A stretch of 43,042 nucleotides of DNA, taken from positions 1-43,042 of IMG/VR virus record IMGVR_UViG_3300009132_000011, one strand, 5' to 3'. Shown in pieces: positions 14,927 to 26,200 of this stretch. Source of the DNA: a virus. The notes under the pieces are model-generated. The model was not told the DNA's origin. It made no database searches and saw only the letters and a list, made by a program, of their open reading frames with translations. Both the position numbers and the translations under genes were made by a program. Numbering within the stretch: the first letter of the stretch is position 1; each line of letters begins with the position of its first letter.

Positions 14927-17272
14927 CTAAAGTAACGCTGGTATCAGACCAGAGTTAGTTGCTGCTTTTTTAAGTTGCGCAGCTTGTTCTGTTGTTAGTC
15001 CTGAGCCAACTTCTGCAATTAAGATTGTGTTGCGCCACACAACGTCTAACCCATACCCGCTAGTCGTGGGTACTTTGACGGGATAACCGTCTCCTGAGTC
15101 TCTATAAAAACGTCGGTTGTCTGTCTGCTTAAAACTGGCGCTGGTTGCGTTATCTAAATACAGATCTAGATTCGCTGTGTTAATTACAAAGTTGGCCTCG
15201 TTTTGTGCAGTCATGCCGCCAAAGAATGAGCGTACTCCTTCTTCTGTAGTTAAGTTGTAGCACCACCACGCATAGAGTTCTGCTTGTTCCCAATCTGTTA
15301 ACAGTGTTAAAACTATATCGTTGTCAACGTAATCAGAAACAAACTTGGTAACTGTTGAGCCATCTATACCGATGCTGATATATACAGCGTCATCAACTTG
15401 CGAGGCTAATCCGCCAAAGCCTGTTGAAGTCACAACAACTTTTGCTTCAAACTCTTCTTTACCTAATTTAACAAGGCGAACACGAATCACATCACCAGGG
15501 TTGTACGCATTACCATCATAGAGTTCTGTGTAATCAGACCCTGCTACGATTTCATTAACAGTTTCGGTGCCTGTGGTTTCGTTATATAACTGAATCCTTG
15601 ACCCAGGCGATATGTTGCCGATGTTAATTTCCAAAGGCGGATATATCGTGCCGTTTTGGTCTGTGTACGTTCCCAGAATAATGCCGCCGTTCAGCAGAGT
15701 AATCGTACCCGTAGTTAATAGATCGCCAGTGTAGATTGCTCCATCTACTACCATGTCCCAGTCAGCAATGACGAGCAGATCTCCTGAACGAGTCCATTCA
15801 TTTGCGTACTGCATGTTAGATGACTGCGCAAGTTGGTACAGGTAGTAGTCGTAGAGTTTGCTAGTATCAGCGTCTTCTGTGATGGTTACAGTTTTTGTGA
15901 CAAAATCAATTGAGATACCAGTAAAGGCAGCTACCTGTGCTTCCGTATACGTAAGTCCTTCGTCAATCGGCAAACGAAGCTCCTGCTTGATAGGCTCTGA
16001 TACCTCACTAGAGATTTCAACGTACTTCAAACCGTACTTACGGACTCGAATATCAAAAGGAAACTTGAGTACGCCACTGCTTAGGTGGTTTCTGCGGTAG
16101 AACCTAGCGTTGATTGGAGATACTATTCCGCTTGCGCTTGTCTGGACGCCATCCTGTACGAGTCCTGTGTTGTCGTAAACTGCCACGTTGACGCCACTGA
16201 GGCCAACGCCGGCGGAATCAGCAACGGTGTAATTAATCGACTTGAACTGCTCGTAATTGCCTCTGTTGGATGAAAACTTACTGTCATCAAAGGTGGTGCA
16301 GTCAATGAACTTGAACAGCAGGTCGCCAGTGGCGCTGCCGTTGTCGAGGATCTTCTGGTTAGAGTCAGCAAACGTGGTGTTGCTGAATGTGCCTGTCCAG
16401 CCCTGAAAAGCCTTTACCGACGTATTGTTTTGAAAAAAGAATGCGTTGTCGATAGGCCGCGTGAATGACCCACCCAGTGACCAGGCCACGCCACCAGACA
16501 CGTTACCCGAAAACCGGGTATCAACCAACTCAGATGCCGACGAATAAAGCCGACCACCCATCGGGCCATCCATAACACAGCCAATCATGCGCATCGGGCC
16601 TGAAGCCCTAACAAACATGGCCGTCGATGTTTTAGATGCTACGTGAGAGCCATAGAAGTTAAAGACGGGGCCGTCTGAATAGGCTTCGCCGTCTGTCGTG
16701 AACATCAGGCTGTTGTTGTTTATAACTTCCAAATTTAACTGGCAGCCGCCAATAGTCTCGACCGAATCATTAGCCTCACCACCAATAAGGCGCCCCCACT
16801 GCATTGCGCAGTTCGTTGAAATGGGGTACGTCCCGGCAAAGTTGCCCGTGCTGGTTCCCGTTGCGCTTAGGGTCTTGCCCGTGTCAGCGAGAAACGCGCC
16901 GCTTGATAGCCCAAAGTCGCGGCCAATCATTTGATAGCTGCGTCCATCCTTTCGCATGACGCTATCAGCAAGCGCATCGTTCAAGTCATCAAGGTTGGTG
17001 GAAATGACCAGGTTCGCGCCGTTCGGCGGTGTCCCGTTGAAGCCACCATCACCAACAGTGACCGAAGTGCTTGTGGCAGATTCAATGAAGCGAATCTGCC
17101 AGTTGTTTGTGTTGGCGGTGTTCTTCCATAGCAGGAAACGGCCAGCACTACCGGTGGGGTCATCCCCTGTGTTCTTTTGGATGGTCGTTGAAGTGCTACC
17201 CGCCCCGCCTACAAATTCCTTGTACGTACCGGAGACTGTTATTCTGTTACTGTTAGACGTTATCGTCGCCAT
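14927..17272 (-). CDS. Large tail spike or fibre protein
   Basis: This 781-aa protein has an N-terminal beta segment (residues 1-95), then a Gly/Ser/Asn-rich stretch with short repeated strands (about 110-340) that looks like a parallel beta helix (LIGGEANDSVETIGGCQLNLEV, MIGCVMDGPMGGRLYSS). A TVADSAGVGLSGVNVAVYDNTG segment is Ig-like, and further beta domains end in TSGYGLDVVWRNTILIAEVG. It is probably a spike or fibre that contacts the host surface, and may carry depolymerase activity although no catalytic motif is recognisable. It lies between two Mtd-N/collagen genes. Confidence 0.75.
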   Translation of the reverse strand: MATITSNSNRITVSGTYKEFVGGAGSTSTTIQKNTGDDPTGSAGRFLLWKNTANTNNWQIRFIESATSTSVTVGDGGFNGTPPNGANLVISTNLDDLNDALADSVMRKDGRSYQMIGRDFGLSSGAFLADTGKTLSATGTSTGNFAGTYPISTNCAMQWGRLIGGEANDSVETIGGCQLNLEVINNNSLMFTTDGEAYSDGPVFNFYGSHVASKTSTAMFVRASGPMRMIGCVMDGPMGGRLYSSASELVDTRFSGNVSGGVAWSLGGSFTRPIDNAFFFQNNTSVKAFQGWTGTFSNTTFADSNQKILDNGSATGDLLFKFIDCTTFDDSKFSSNRGNYEQFKSINYTVADSAGVGLSGVNVAVYDNTGLVQDGVQTSASGIVSPINARFYRRNHLSSGVLKFPFDIRVRKYGLKYVEISSEVSEPIKQELRLPIDEGLTYTEAQVAAFTGISIDFVTKTVTITEDADTSKLYDYYLYQLAQSSNMQYANEWTRSGDLLVIADWDMVVDGAIYTGDLLTTGTITLLNGGIILGTYTDQNGTIYPPLEINIGNISPGSRIQLYNETTGTETVNEIVAGSDYTELYDGNAYNPGDVIRVRLVKLGKEEFEAKVVVTSTGFGGLASQVDDAVYISIGIDGSTVTKFVSDYVDNDIVLTLLTDWEQAELYAWWCYNLTTEEGVRSFFGGMTAQNEANFVINTANLDLYLDNATSASFKQTDNRRFYRDSGDGYPVKVPTTSGYGLDVVWRNTILIAEVGSGLTTEQAAQLKKAATNSGLIPALL

Positions 17273-17273
17273 A

Positions 17274-18170
17274 TTAAGACTCCACTACGGATGCCAACGT
17301 GCCGTCAGGGTTGTAATTAAATTCCTTGGAGGTAATCACCGTGCCGTTCTGCTCGTGTAGCACTAAATCTGTTAATTCTTCTTCAAGGTTGTACGTCAAA
17401 ATTTTGTACTTATCTGCGTTGTAATCAACACGAACAAGAAGCTCGTTGGTGTAAGTAAAAACAGGATTAATTAACGTAGGCGCATCTTGTCCTGCTGGTC
17501 CCTGCGGTCCTTGCGGTCCCTCTGGACCGGTATCTCCGGTATCGCCTTTATCACCAACAGGTCCCTGCGGTCCCTGCGGTCCTTGCGGTCCTTGCGGTCC
17601 GGTATCTCCGGTATCGCCTTTTTCGCCTGGGACACCTTGTATCCCTTGTTGACCTTGTATTCCTTGCTCACCTTGAATACCTTGTTCGCCTTGAATACCT
17701 TGGGGTCCTTGTATCGAACCTCCATCTACCCAGTCACTACCATCAAAAATCCAAAGCGAGTCATCGGTTACATCGATAACAGCGTCGCCTTGCTCTGGAC
17801 TAAATGTGCCGTTACCTATTGTTGTAACATCACCTGGACCAGAAGGCGCTGACGCTACTTGTCCTTTAAAGGTAATACCAGCACCGGCTGGTCCTTGAAT
17901 ACCTTGTTGCCCTTGCTCACCCTGAATGCCCTGCTCACCTTGGGGTCCTTGAACGCCTTGCTCACCTTGGGGTCCTTGAGGGCCTTGAGGACCTTGAGGG
18001 CCTTGAACGCCTTCTGTTACATAAGGAAGTAAGCTCCACTCAGTAACTCCGTCACCAATCTTGAACTGGTTAGTGTCTGTCTCAACAGCAAATTCGCCTT
18101 GAGCAAGAGTAGGGTCTATGTTTGTCCAATTAGCAGCGGTATCGCGTCTAATTTGAATCCTATCCGCCAT
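17274..18170 (-). CDS. Collagen-like fibre with Mtd-type N-terminal domain (shorter paralogue)
   Basis: This 298-aa protein starts at the ATG at 18170 ([11 protein letters not shown]), five residues inside the longest frame. Its first 50 residues closely match those of the 831-aa fibre ([19 protein letters not shown]), so the two share an attachment module. Two collagen-like runs (GPQGPQ..., GIQGEQ..., GDTGDTGPQ...) flank a small globular segment ([12 protein letters not shown]...[15 protein letters not shown]). The C-terminal 60 residues are a compact beta domain ([22 protein letters not shown]...). The triplets are rich in Gln, Glu and Asp and lack Pro in many positions. Confidence 0.85.
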   Translation of the reverse strand: MADRIQIRRDTAANWTNIDPTLAQGEFAVETDTNQFKIGDGVTEWSLLPYVTEGVQGPQGPQGPQGPQGEQGVQGPQGEQGIQGEQGQQGIQGPAGAGITFKGQVASAPSGPGDVTTIGNGTFSPEQGDAVIDVTDDSLWIFDGSDWVDGGSIQGPQGIQGEQGIQGEQGIQGQQGIQGVPGEKGDTGDTGPQGPQGPQGPQGPVGDKGDTGDTGPEGPQGPQGPAGQDAPTLINPVFTYTNELLVRVDYNADKYKILTYNLEEELTDLVLHEQNGTVITSKEFNYNPDGTLASVVES

Positions 18171-18525
18171 TGACAGAACCCCCATCTACAACCTGTTCAG
18201 TTAGATAAACAGACGCGGCTGCACCACCATCTATGTTGGTATCTAAAGCCTCTACTTCATCTAATACTGACTCCCAGTTTGCGTCTTTGCGTCCATATAG
18301 AATTCCATCTATTGGCGCTTCTGAAATGCCCCCACCGCCGAGGTTAATGTTGTTAATTAAGTCTTGTATATTTTCAAGCGTAATAACCTGATTGGTTTCG
18401 CCAACCAGCCCTTGCAGATGCTTAACGGCATCACGTATTTCGCCCAGCACGCGCTGCAACTGGTTGTCGGTAAACTGAAAGTCACCAATCAGCCTTCGCT
18501 GCTTTGAGACTCTTGTTACTGCCAT
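18160..18525 (-). CDS. Small tail-associated coiled-coil protein
   Basis: This 121-aa protein has a basic start (MAVTRVSKQRRLIGDFQF) and a helical segment (NQLQRVLGEIRDAVKHLQGLVGETNQVITLENIQDLINNINL). The Gly-rich C-terminal part (GGGGISEAPIDGILYGRKDANWESV) recurs in phage fibre connectors. It overlaps the collagen-like fibre gene by 11 nt and abuts the 567-aa tail gene. It is likely a small fibre-attachment or chaperone protein. The family is not recognised with certainty. Confidence 0.65.
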   Translation of the reverse strand: MAVTRVSKQRRLIGDFQFTDNQLQRVLGEIRDAVKHLQGLVGETNQVITLENIQDLINNINLGGGGISEAPIDGILYGRKDANWESVLDEVEALDTNIDGGAAASVYLTEQVVDGGSVNGG

Positions 18526-20228
18526 CAGACCTGATCCGCTAAATCTCTGACGCTGGTTGCAATGGCAACGTCATAGACCGTGCCTGTTCCTGTAAGATCA
18601 AATTCCCAAAACTTGTGTTTACCGGGAGGCAGCTTGAACGCACGGTCGTTTGTTACATAACCAGCCCAATGCACGGCTGAATCCGCCCAGACTCTCATGA
18701 AGACCGGGTAGGCTTGTGCGTCCACCTGCGCAGAGTTAATGGCAATCGGTCGCGGTGCCTGAAAGATTTTTGAGCGCCAGGTGAATTCCCCGTTAACCCC
18801 GCCCCGTGCTTCAGTGGGGTTGAACTCGTAGAGTTCCCAGTCGCCATTGCCGTCGTTCTTTAACGCCCAAAAGAAAGTTTCATCGTGCGGGCGTGAAACA
18901 CCGTAATCCGACCCGACTTCGTGGTACGTCAGATACCCTTCTGCACCGGGATCAAGAATCATGATGCCGGCGTTGGGGTAACTGGCGTTTGAATAGTCGT
19001 ACACAGTTGGGTCGGTAATGTCACCGTAAGACACAAGGATCGATTCACGGAACGGGAACATCCTGATAGTCGGCGGATCGTGATCCTCCCACTGTTGCCG
19101 TGTCAGGGATTGTTCTGTCATTAAAGTAAAACTGCCCAGCCCGACTGCCGTCACCCCGTTGGGCGACGCGTAGATTGCAGTAGAGCCTTTTGTAACTACC
19201 GACTTCTTTGAAACACAGGCTTCTTCTGTTGGGATCTTCTGGGACTGTGGGTTCTGTGGAAGCGCTCCTGAAACCACATAAGGCGTGCTGTTAGTTAACG
19301 CAATAACAGAGTTGGCCACAGCACAGATGTTTACAATGTCAGCGCCAACCGCTACCCGGTATGCCGGTGGCCATGCGTTAGGCAGGTACTGTTCACAGAA
19401 GTACACTGTGTTTTCTTTAAACGCAGCAATGACGCCGTTACCTACATGGCACAACCCCTGCAGGCCGTTCTCAGGCGGGAACCAGTCCTCGGTGGGTAAA
19501 GCCTCGCCTGGGATCTTGCCGTCATAGTCATCGTTCCAGTTGGGGTTCCCAATAGACTGCTCTCCGACATAAAGGAAGTCAGTTGTTTCTGAACCGGTTA
19601 TTGCGCGGTAAATCCGCCATGAGACAGCATGAGCCGGAGGCGAAGGATCGTTATTGGTGACGGTAACAACGCCGTTGGAAGTTACCTGCACCAAGTTGGA
19701 TGCGTTAGAGGCCGGCCCCTCGGCGCCGTACTTATCTACGTAAGTAATGACATAGGAAGCATCAAACAACGGTGTGTTAGTTCCTATACTTGCGACCACC
19801 GCGCTGGGTGCCGGAGCCGGTGCAGGCAATCCTGCAGGCTGGAATGAGTCAATCGTGATCCGGTTGCCGTTTGGCGAGTTAAAAGTCAGCGAAGCGTGGT
19901 CTGTGACCAGCAGCTCACCTGTCTCGCTTAGATAATAAATTCGGTCGTACTCATCGTTAGGCAACGGCCTGACAATAAACTCGTTTATCCAGTACGGGAG
20001 TGACAGCCAGCCCCTGAAGGTACCGGTGTCATCGTAATACGCCTGCAGTGTTTCAGGCGGATCGTTCTCGTCCCAAACGCTGCCCTCGGCAACGGAGTAG
20101 CGGGTCGGACGCAAATCCCCGTCAATGATCTCGCAGTTCCATGCCTGGAACGAGTTGTTGGCAGGCAACAGCCTGCGCGTTAGACGAGGCAGTTGGCCCA
20201 TGAACGTTTTAACTGAAAAATTAGGCAT
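18525..20228 (-). CDS. Tail nozzle-like structural protein
   Basis: This 567-aa protein starts with MPNFSVKTF...LPRLTRRLLP.NNSFQAWNCEIIDGDLRPTR, an opening I know from tail proteins of short-tailed phages that lie beside the ejection genes. Repeated beta blades, a fibronectin-like stretch (DASYVITYVDKYGAEGPASNASN) and many Trp suggest a beta-propeller nozzle of the T7 gp12 or P22 gp10 kind. The position between the large ejection protein and the fibres fits a tail tip component. The assignment is by architecture and order. Confidence 0.68.
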   Translation of the reverse strand: MPNFSVKTFMGQLPRLTRRLLPANNSFQAWNCEIIDGDLRPTRYSVAEGSVWDENDPPETLQAYYDDTGTFRGWLSLPYWINEFIVRPLPNDEYDRIYYLSETGELLVTDHASLTFNSPNGNRITIDSFQPAGLPAPAPAPSAVVASIGTNTPLFDASYVITYVDKYGAEGPASNASNLVQVTSNGVVTVTNNDPSPPAHAVSWRIYRAITGSETTDFLYVGEQSIGNPNWNDDYDGKIPGEALPTEDWFPPENGLQGLCHVGNGVIAAFKENTVYFCEQYLPNAWPPAYRVAVGADIVNICAVANSVIALTNSTPYVVSGALPQNPQSQKIPTEEACVSKKSVVTKGSTAIYASPNGVTAVGLGSFTLMTEQSLTRQQWEDHDPPTIRMFPFRESILVSYGDITDPTVYDYSNASYPNAGIMILDPGAEGYLTYHEVGSDYGVSRPHDETFFWALKNDGNGDWELYEFNPTEARGGVNGEFTWRSKIFQAPRPIAINSAQVDAQAYPVFMRVWADSAVHWAGYVTNDRAFKLPPGKHKFWEFDLTGTGTVYDVAIATSVRDLADQV

Positions 20229-23200
20229 TAGCTTCGTCCCAACGTTTCGTCAAAGGTTGGTGTGCCTTGCTTGATGGCATCACGCCCTGCCCTGAACCAC
20301 GAGACACCCGGTACCGATTTAGATAACGTGGTAGCCGGATGCTGGGTCAATGCGCCATACGCATAACCGTACAGTGGGCCGACATTTCTGAAGATGGTGT
20401 TACCTGACAGACCTCGATCGTCTACGGTGTCGGCAAATTCCATCGGAATCGTCCACGGACCCAGCACTCCGGTGCGACCAACAAGATCAAGTAAATCCCG
20501 ATCAGGTGGTTCAGCATCGGAGAAGGCGTAGTAGGTCATGTCTCTCATGGCAAGACCTAACATGGCCAGAGGGAGCATCATCATGCCAGCCATGAGTATC
20601 CGCGATGCAGCAGGGCCGTTAACATTCATTTCCCAACCGTCAGCGGTTTTTTCCAAACCAAATTGTTTAAACACGCGGGGCCAATACGTCTCAGACATGT
20701 ACCAAAAGTAAGACTTCAGATGCGCTACCGTGGCCCAGCGTGGGTCAGAATGCCATGAAGGTTTGATTGCAGCAGACGGACGCATGATGGCTTCGTCTAC
20801 AAACTTATTCATCACCTGCGCTTCCAGTTCTTCCATGTATCCAGAGAATTCAGAAGCAGGCGCTTTGGAGTTCCTGAGTTGGCTGATGGCGTTCCATTCT
20901 TCGGGGGTCACTCCCAGTTCAGTAAACGCTTCATTTGCTGCTGCAGCCTGTTCGGTAAATACACCGGGGTGGGCTTTCTCCATCTGCAAGTCTGCGTAAG
21001 CGTTATCTAAGAAATTACGTCCCGTCTGCATTGCCAGGATACGGGTGAAGTTAGTCCAGGCTTCGAGTTGAATCAGCTTGAAGAAGCCTTCCTGTGCCTG
21101 CATTACCTTCTGGTATTTACCGCCGGAGTAGTTATCAAAAGCAGCATTGCCCTCATCGAGGAAGGCGTGTTGTATAACGTGCTCACTGGCGATGCCTAAT
21201 GACTCCGCCATTTCTCTAAGACCTTCAGGATCTGACCCCCAAGCAGCGCGTGCGCTTGATGCGATATTCCTTAAAAGATCCCGGTACTGCCCGTCAGCAC
21301 GCATCGCAATACCTGCCAAATCAGGGAAGGAAGCAAATACGGACATTGGCAACACCAGCATATTCATGATCGCTGTTGCCACGTTGGTGTACATCCGGCC
21401 CTTTGCAGAAAGCCGACGGTTGGACCGGCCTTGCAGAACGTCGATCAGATCACGCGCCTCGGAGGACATGTCTGTTCCATTTGCGCGGTCAAAAGTTTTA
21501 AGACTTTCGTGCCAGTCCTTTATTGTTCGGTTGGCGTTCCACTGCCACTGGCCGGTCGTGTCGTTCTGCTCGTACCCGCCAAATCGTTCTTCCCAGGCAA
21601 CTTGACGGGCGCCGTCATGCAGGTAGTTGCGAATCGCGTGGTCGAACTGATTGTCAATTAACGTCGGTTCGCCGTTACGGCCCAGCAGTTCCCACGTGGG
21701 GATGTTTCGTAACACCCTTGCGCGGGAGTTGTTGAACCGCAGGTTATCTGCGTAGTCATTAGCAAGCAGTCCTTCAGAGTTGACGATCTTCTTTAAGACA
21801 TACTCACGGAACGCAGTCCAGTCAGCTTCAGAGGCATTTTTGTTATCCCTGAAGAACTGGGGCTTTTCGTACTTATCCAGAAGTTCAAAGAACCGCTCTT
21901 TCCCCGGCTGGGTGATTAACTGCTCAACCGCATAGTTGTGAGGCATGTTCCAGCCTTCGAGAATGCGAAGAACTGTTGGATCGTCTTCTGGCGCCCGCGT
22001 AGTTTTGCCGGCCCTTTTGTCTTTATTTAAAGAAGCCTCTCTTGCGGCTTCCTGCTTAGTGGCCATCCAACGGGCGAAGTCCCGCAACCCTGCCTGCACT
22101 TCTTTAGCGTCGGCAGTTTCTACATTGCCACTAGCAATCTCATCACGCAGTGCTCTCATCCTTTCTGCGTGTTCGCGTCGCGATTCACCTTTGCGTTTGC
22201 GTAAGGGTTTAACGCGGCCGTACCACTTGTTGTAGTAGTGGCGCTCTGCCGCTTCACTGGTACCACGACCAGTGGCTTTATCGCCGGGTCTTTGTCGGAT
22301 AAGGCTAACTATCTCTTCTCCCCCAGGCAGTGCAGCAGCACGGCTCCTGACCGAACTCAAAACGGTTTCGGCCCGCTGGCCCCATCTATTGATAGTGTTT
22401 ACGGCTTTCGGGTTATCTCTGAATAACTCATCCACCCAAGACTCAGCTTGTCTTCGGGCATCGTTCTGTTCTTCTTTTCCGAAGAACGAAGCCTTTTGGG
22501 CGGTTTCAATAACTTCACCCGCGTCATTGGACTGCGTTGGGTCCTTCTTGGCTTGCCGGGCGGTAGATTCAACTTGTTCTTTGGCGCTTTCTTCAACCGG
22601 TACGCGCCGCTGGCGTGGCATATCTCTGAATGCCACTTTCGGGTTTTTGAGCCCCGCTTTGACAAAGGCTTTCTCCATGTGGGCTTTGGCGACAAGGATG
22701 GCGTCTTCTGGTGCGACACCGCTCAATACCTGCTGGCGGTACCACTGACGCGCCCGTGCTTTGATCCCCGCCTCGTTTGCGATCTCCTGCAGAAAATCGT
22801 GATACGGCTTTGAGACTCCGCCCGTACGGCCCAGCACCTGCTTCAATAAACGGCCTACTTGGTCGTAGAGTTTCTTTATAGAAGCAAAGAGTTTTTTCCA
22901 ATGGGCTGGTGCGTGCTCAGTTTTGCCGTCATTTTCAGCAACGCTCCTGACATAAAGCCCGAACTGATCAGCCACCCATTCGTCTTGGGTGTACGTCCCT
23001 CGTTTATCTTGAGGCACAGCCTCGTTGTATTCTTTGGTCAGACGCTGCGTAAGCGCAGCCGGCATGGCGTCACGCCAGTTAAGAAACACCGCATGTCCTA
23101 ACTCATGACCAAAGGCGGTTATGACATCGGCAAAAAGTTCAGGTGACTTAATTTCTGTATAACGATACGTATTTCCATCGTTACCTAAATACCGGAAGTC

Positions 23201-26200
23201 ACGGTTTATCATCACCACAAGTGGTGTTCCTGCGCCATACATCGTGCGGAAAGGCGTAGTAGATTTGAACGGCTTTTTTAATTTACCCAGCTGCTCTGCA
23301 TGTGCAGGGTTCTGAGCTATCAGGCTGTCTAGTCCTGTCTCATCTACAAAAAGCAGTTGGTCGTCAAAGTTCGACTGGCTGTTGAAATTAAAAGTTTCTT
23401 GCGCCCAAACACCTAAATTGTGTAACTGAGCAGTAATCTTTGATCGGGTAAATTCTTCTGACCCATAAGAACTTACTCTACCGTCGGCACTGGTATGTCG
23501 AACATACTGAGGGTCATACTTAAACGGCACATCAGCAGGAGCGTGCTCTACGTCGGGTTTACCTTCTACTTGATAAGCCCAAAGGTCTTCTGCAGCCTGA
23601 TCGACCCCATACGTCGGAGCAGGAGCTGGCTCTACTTCTGGTCTTGTCCTCCTTTGTTCCGTAGCAGGCGGAAGATCTGCTGCCCCCGCTCTTGGTCGCG
23701 CCGGTAACTCGATACTGGGGCCGGTTCCCTTCTTCCCTGATATTAGGTTGCCCGCTGCATCATAGGTAGCTCCTGGGGTACTTGCGGCAGTTGAGCCAGT
23801 TCGAGCTGTTCTTGGTCTTGGGTTAAGTAGTTGATCCCGGCGACCACGAGCAGTGACAGGGGTGGACGGCTCTTGGTTGAGGTCTGGGTTTGGTCCGGCA
23901 TACTCAACCGTCGCATCTCGTTCAATTGGCGGGAGCGGTTCTCTGTTTTCTGACCGCTTTTCTTCAGCGTCTCTAACTGAGTTAATAGCCCGTTGTAGCT
24001 TATAGGTATCGTTAGTCTGTCGCTCTGTTGGTTCTTTAGCGCGCTCCTGAGCCAAGTCCCGCATCTGCAGGGAAGAGGCTTCACCGAAATTCTGCCTGCC
24101 AGGCGAAGCATTGTCGGCTCCAAATGTTTCACGGCCGTAAATTAAACTATCGCCAGCTTCTCGTTCATTAGGGTCGATCTGCTGATTGGTTTCTGCAGCT
24201 AACTGATCCTTTGAGATGAGCGACTGAAATGCAATTTCCTGGGGGATAATCTTTTTGTCTGCCAGGTCTGCAGCATAAGCACGCACCCCAGCCGTAATGC
24301 CTTCAATCTTCGCAATTGAATGGTTAAGGCTTTTCGGGTACGTGTAAACTGGATCGCCGTTGGTCTTATGGTCTATTAAAGTTGGGATAATTCCGGCCGG
24401 CGCGATAAGTTTCTTACCTTTGACCTTCTTCTCATTATTGACAATATTGCTTTCAATATCGCCTGACAGCTCTTCAAGCGCTTCGGTAATAAATCCGACA
24501 ATCTGACCAGAGTCGTTCCCCGGCTGGTTTAAAAAATGCTCAAGAACATCTGCGTCTTTGAGCTTGATGATCTTGTTAGTATCGGATTCATCTGCCCAAA
24601 CAAGCATGTGGTCACGTACAAGTGCCGGTACGCGTTCTTTTAGATGATCGTGGACTTTTGCCTGCCAGTTTTCATTGGCCTTAGTTGTCTGCAGATCACG
24701 TTCATTTAAACGATCGCGCGATACCTGGGGATCAGACAGCAGGCCAGGAGAAGGTCGTCCAAACAGAACAGACACCATTGGGTCAAAAGCTGCTTTAACC
24801 GAAGTGTTGACAATTGCCCGTGTGAACTCTTGTGATCTGTTCCAGACTTCAGGGAGTTCTTTGCCTTTGGCTCCCGACCAGGTTTCGCCGGACCAGCCCA
24901 ACATGTTCTGAAGTCCTGGCAGGACATGATCTTTGATAATCCTTTCTACATAAGGAGCAGAGGGGTCGTCATATTGATGCTCTCCCGCCCACTGTGCTTT
25001 GTCCTGCTCCCACTGGCGGTCTTCATTAACGTCTTCAATCCGCTCGTCAGAGTATTTAACAATGGTAGGTGTAACCTCACGGGGAGGTGCGGTTGCAGCC
25101 TTGACAAGATCAGCGAATAAGAACTTCTTATCGTTAATCTTGATTTTCGGGCCAGTATCCTTCTCACCTTTTTTCGGCGGGTCTTGTTTAAGTAACGGAG
25201 CCAGTCGGTTCGTTGCATCAAGTTTGATGCCTTGCATTGCCTGGTACTGCTCAAACGCTTGCAGCCCGACGCTTAACGCATCCAGCGCGCCTTTGCCGTT
25301 AGCGCCGATCTCAAAGTCAGCATTGTGCTGGGATTGGATAATGGCTTTACCGGCCCACATCAAAGACGGCAGATAGACGGCTCGTTTTACTTTCTTGGTA
25401 GACTCAAAATGAAAACCGGTATTGCCGTTCTCATCTGTTTTTTCAACAAGGCGGTAGTCCGACTCTTTAAATGTTTTGCCTTTGGACTCAAGATCCTTTT
25501 TGATCCTGGCAAGACCATACCGCTGTGCGCTGGCAGCGGTGTTATATAACCCGCCATCGGGTTTCCCGTGGAAAGCTTTTTGTTCGGTAACGAAAACTAG
25601 CGTGCTTTTTAAAGCCTCTTTATATTGATTAGGTTTCCCTACGTATTGCTGGCCATAATCCGCCGCTTGTTGCAGCATGGAGATAGCCTGTGGGCTTAGT
25701 GAGTCAACGGGTGCTGATAACCCAGGAGTGTTGGTTGTAGGAGTTGCAGTAACAACATGTCCAGAAACTTTTTTATTTCGTGAACTTGTCTCACGGGGCA
25801 ACAAGTTTCGATTGACATCAACCGCCCGCACTTCAAAGACCGTGCTTTCCGGCGGATAGGCTTCACGAAAACGCGCTGCAGCGGGTTCGTTATATCCGCT
25901 AAACGAAGGGTTGGTCAGTTTCTGTAACTGTGCTTTGGCCCGTGCCAAACCTCTGTCGCCAGTAGTAGATCGATAAGGTTGGTTCCAATCCGTAACTGGT
26001 ACTTTGTTGGCTTGATTACCAGATGCTGGGTTTAGACCAATAATGTGAGTCGGTATTTCTTCATCGTTTACCGTAACATCATCTTCAAAGGTATCAACCG
26101 CGCGCGCTTTTAATGGCGTAACATCATCCGCCATCGTACGGACAACTTCAGATTCCATTGCCGTATCGTTGTCAATGAAGTCTTTAGCTTCTTGGTAGGT

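Noticed and set aside
17641-18010. CRISPR-like short repeats
   Set aside because: The repetition follows codon triplets of a collagen-like protein, with no spacer structure or palindromic direct repeats.
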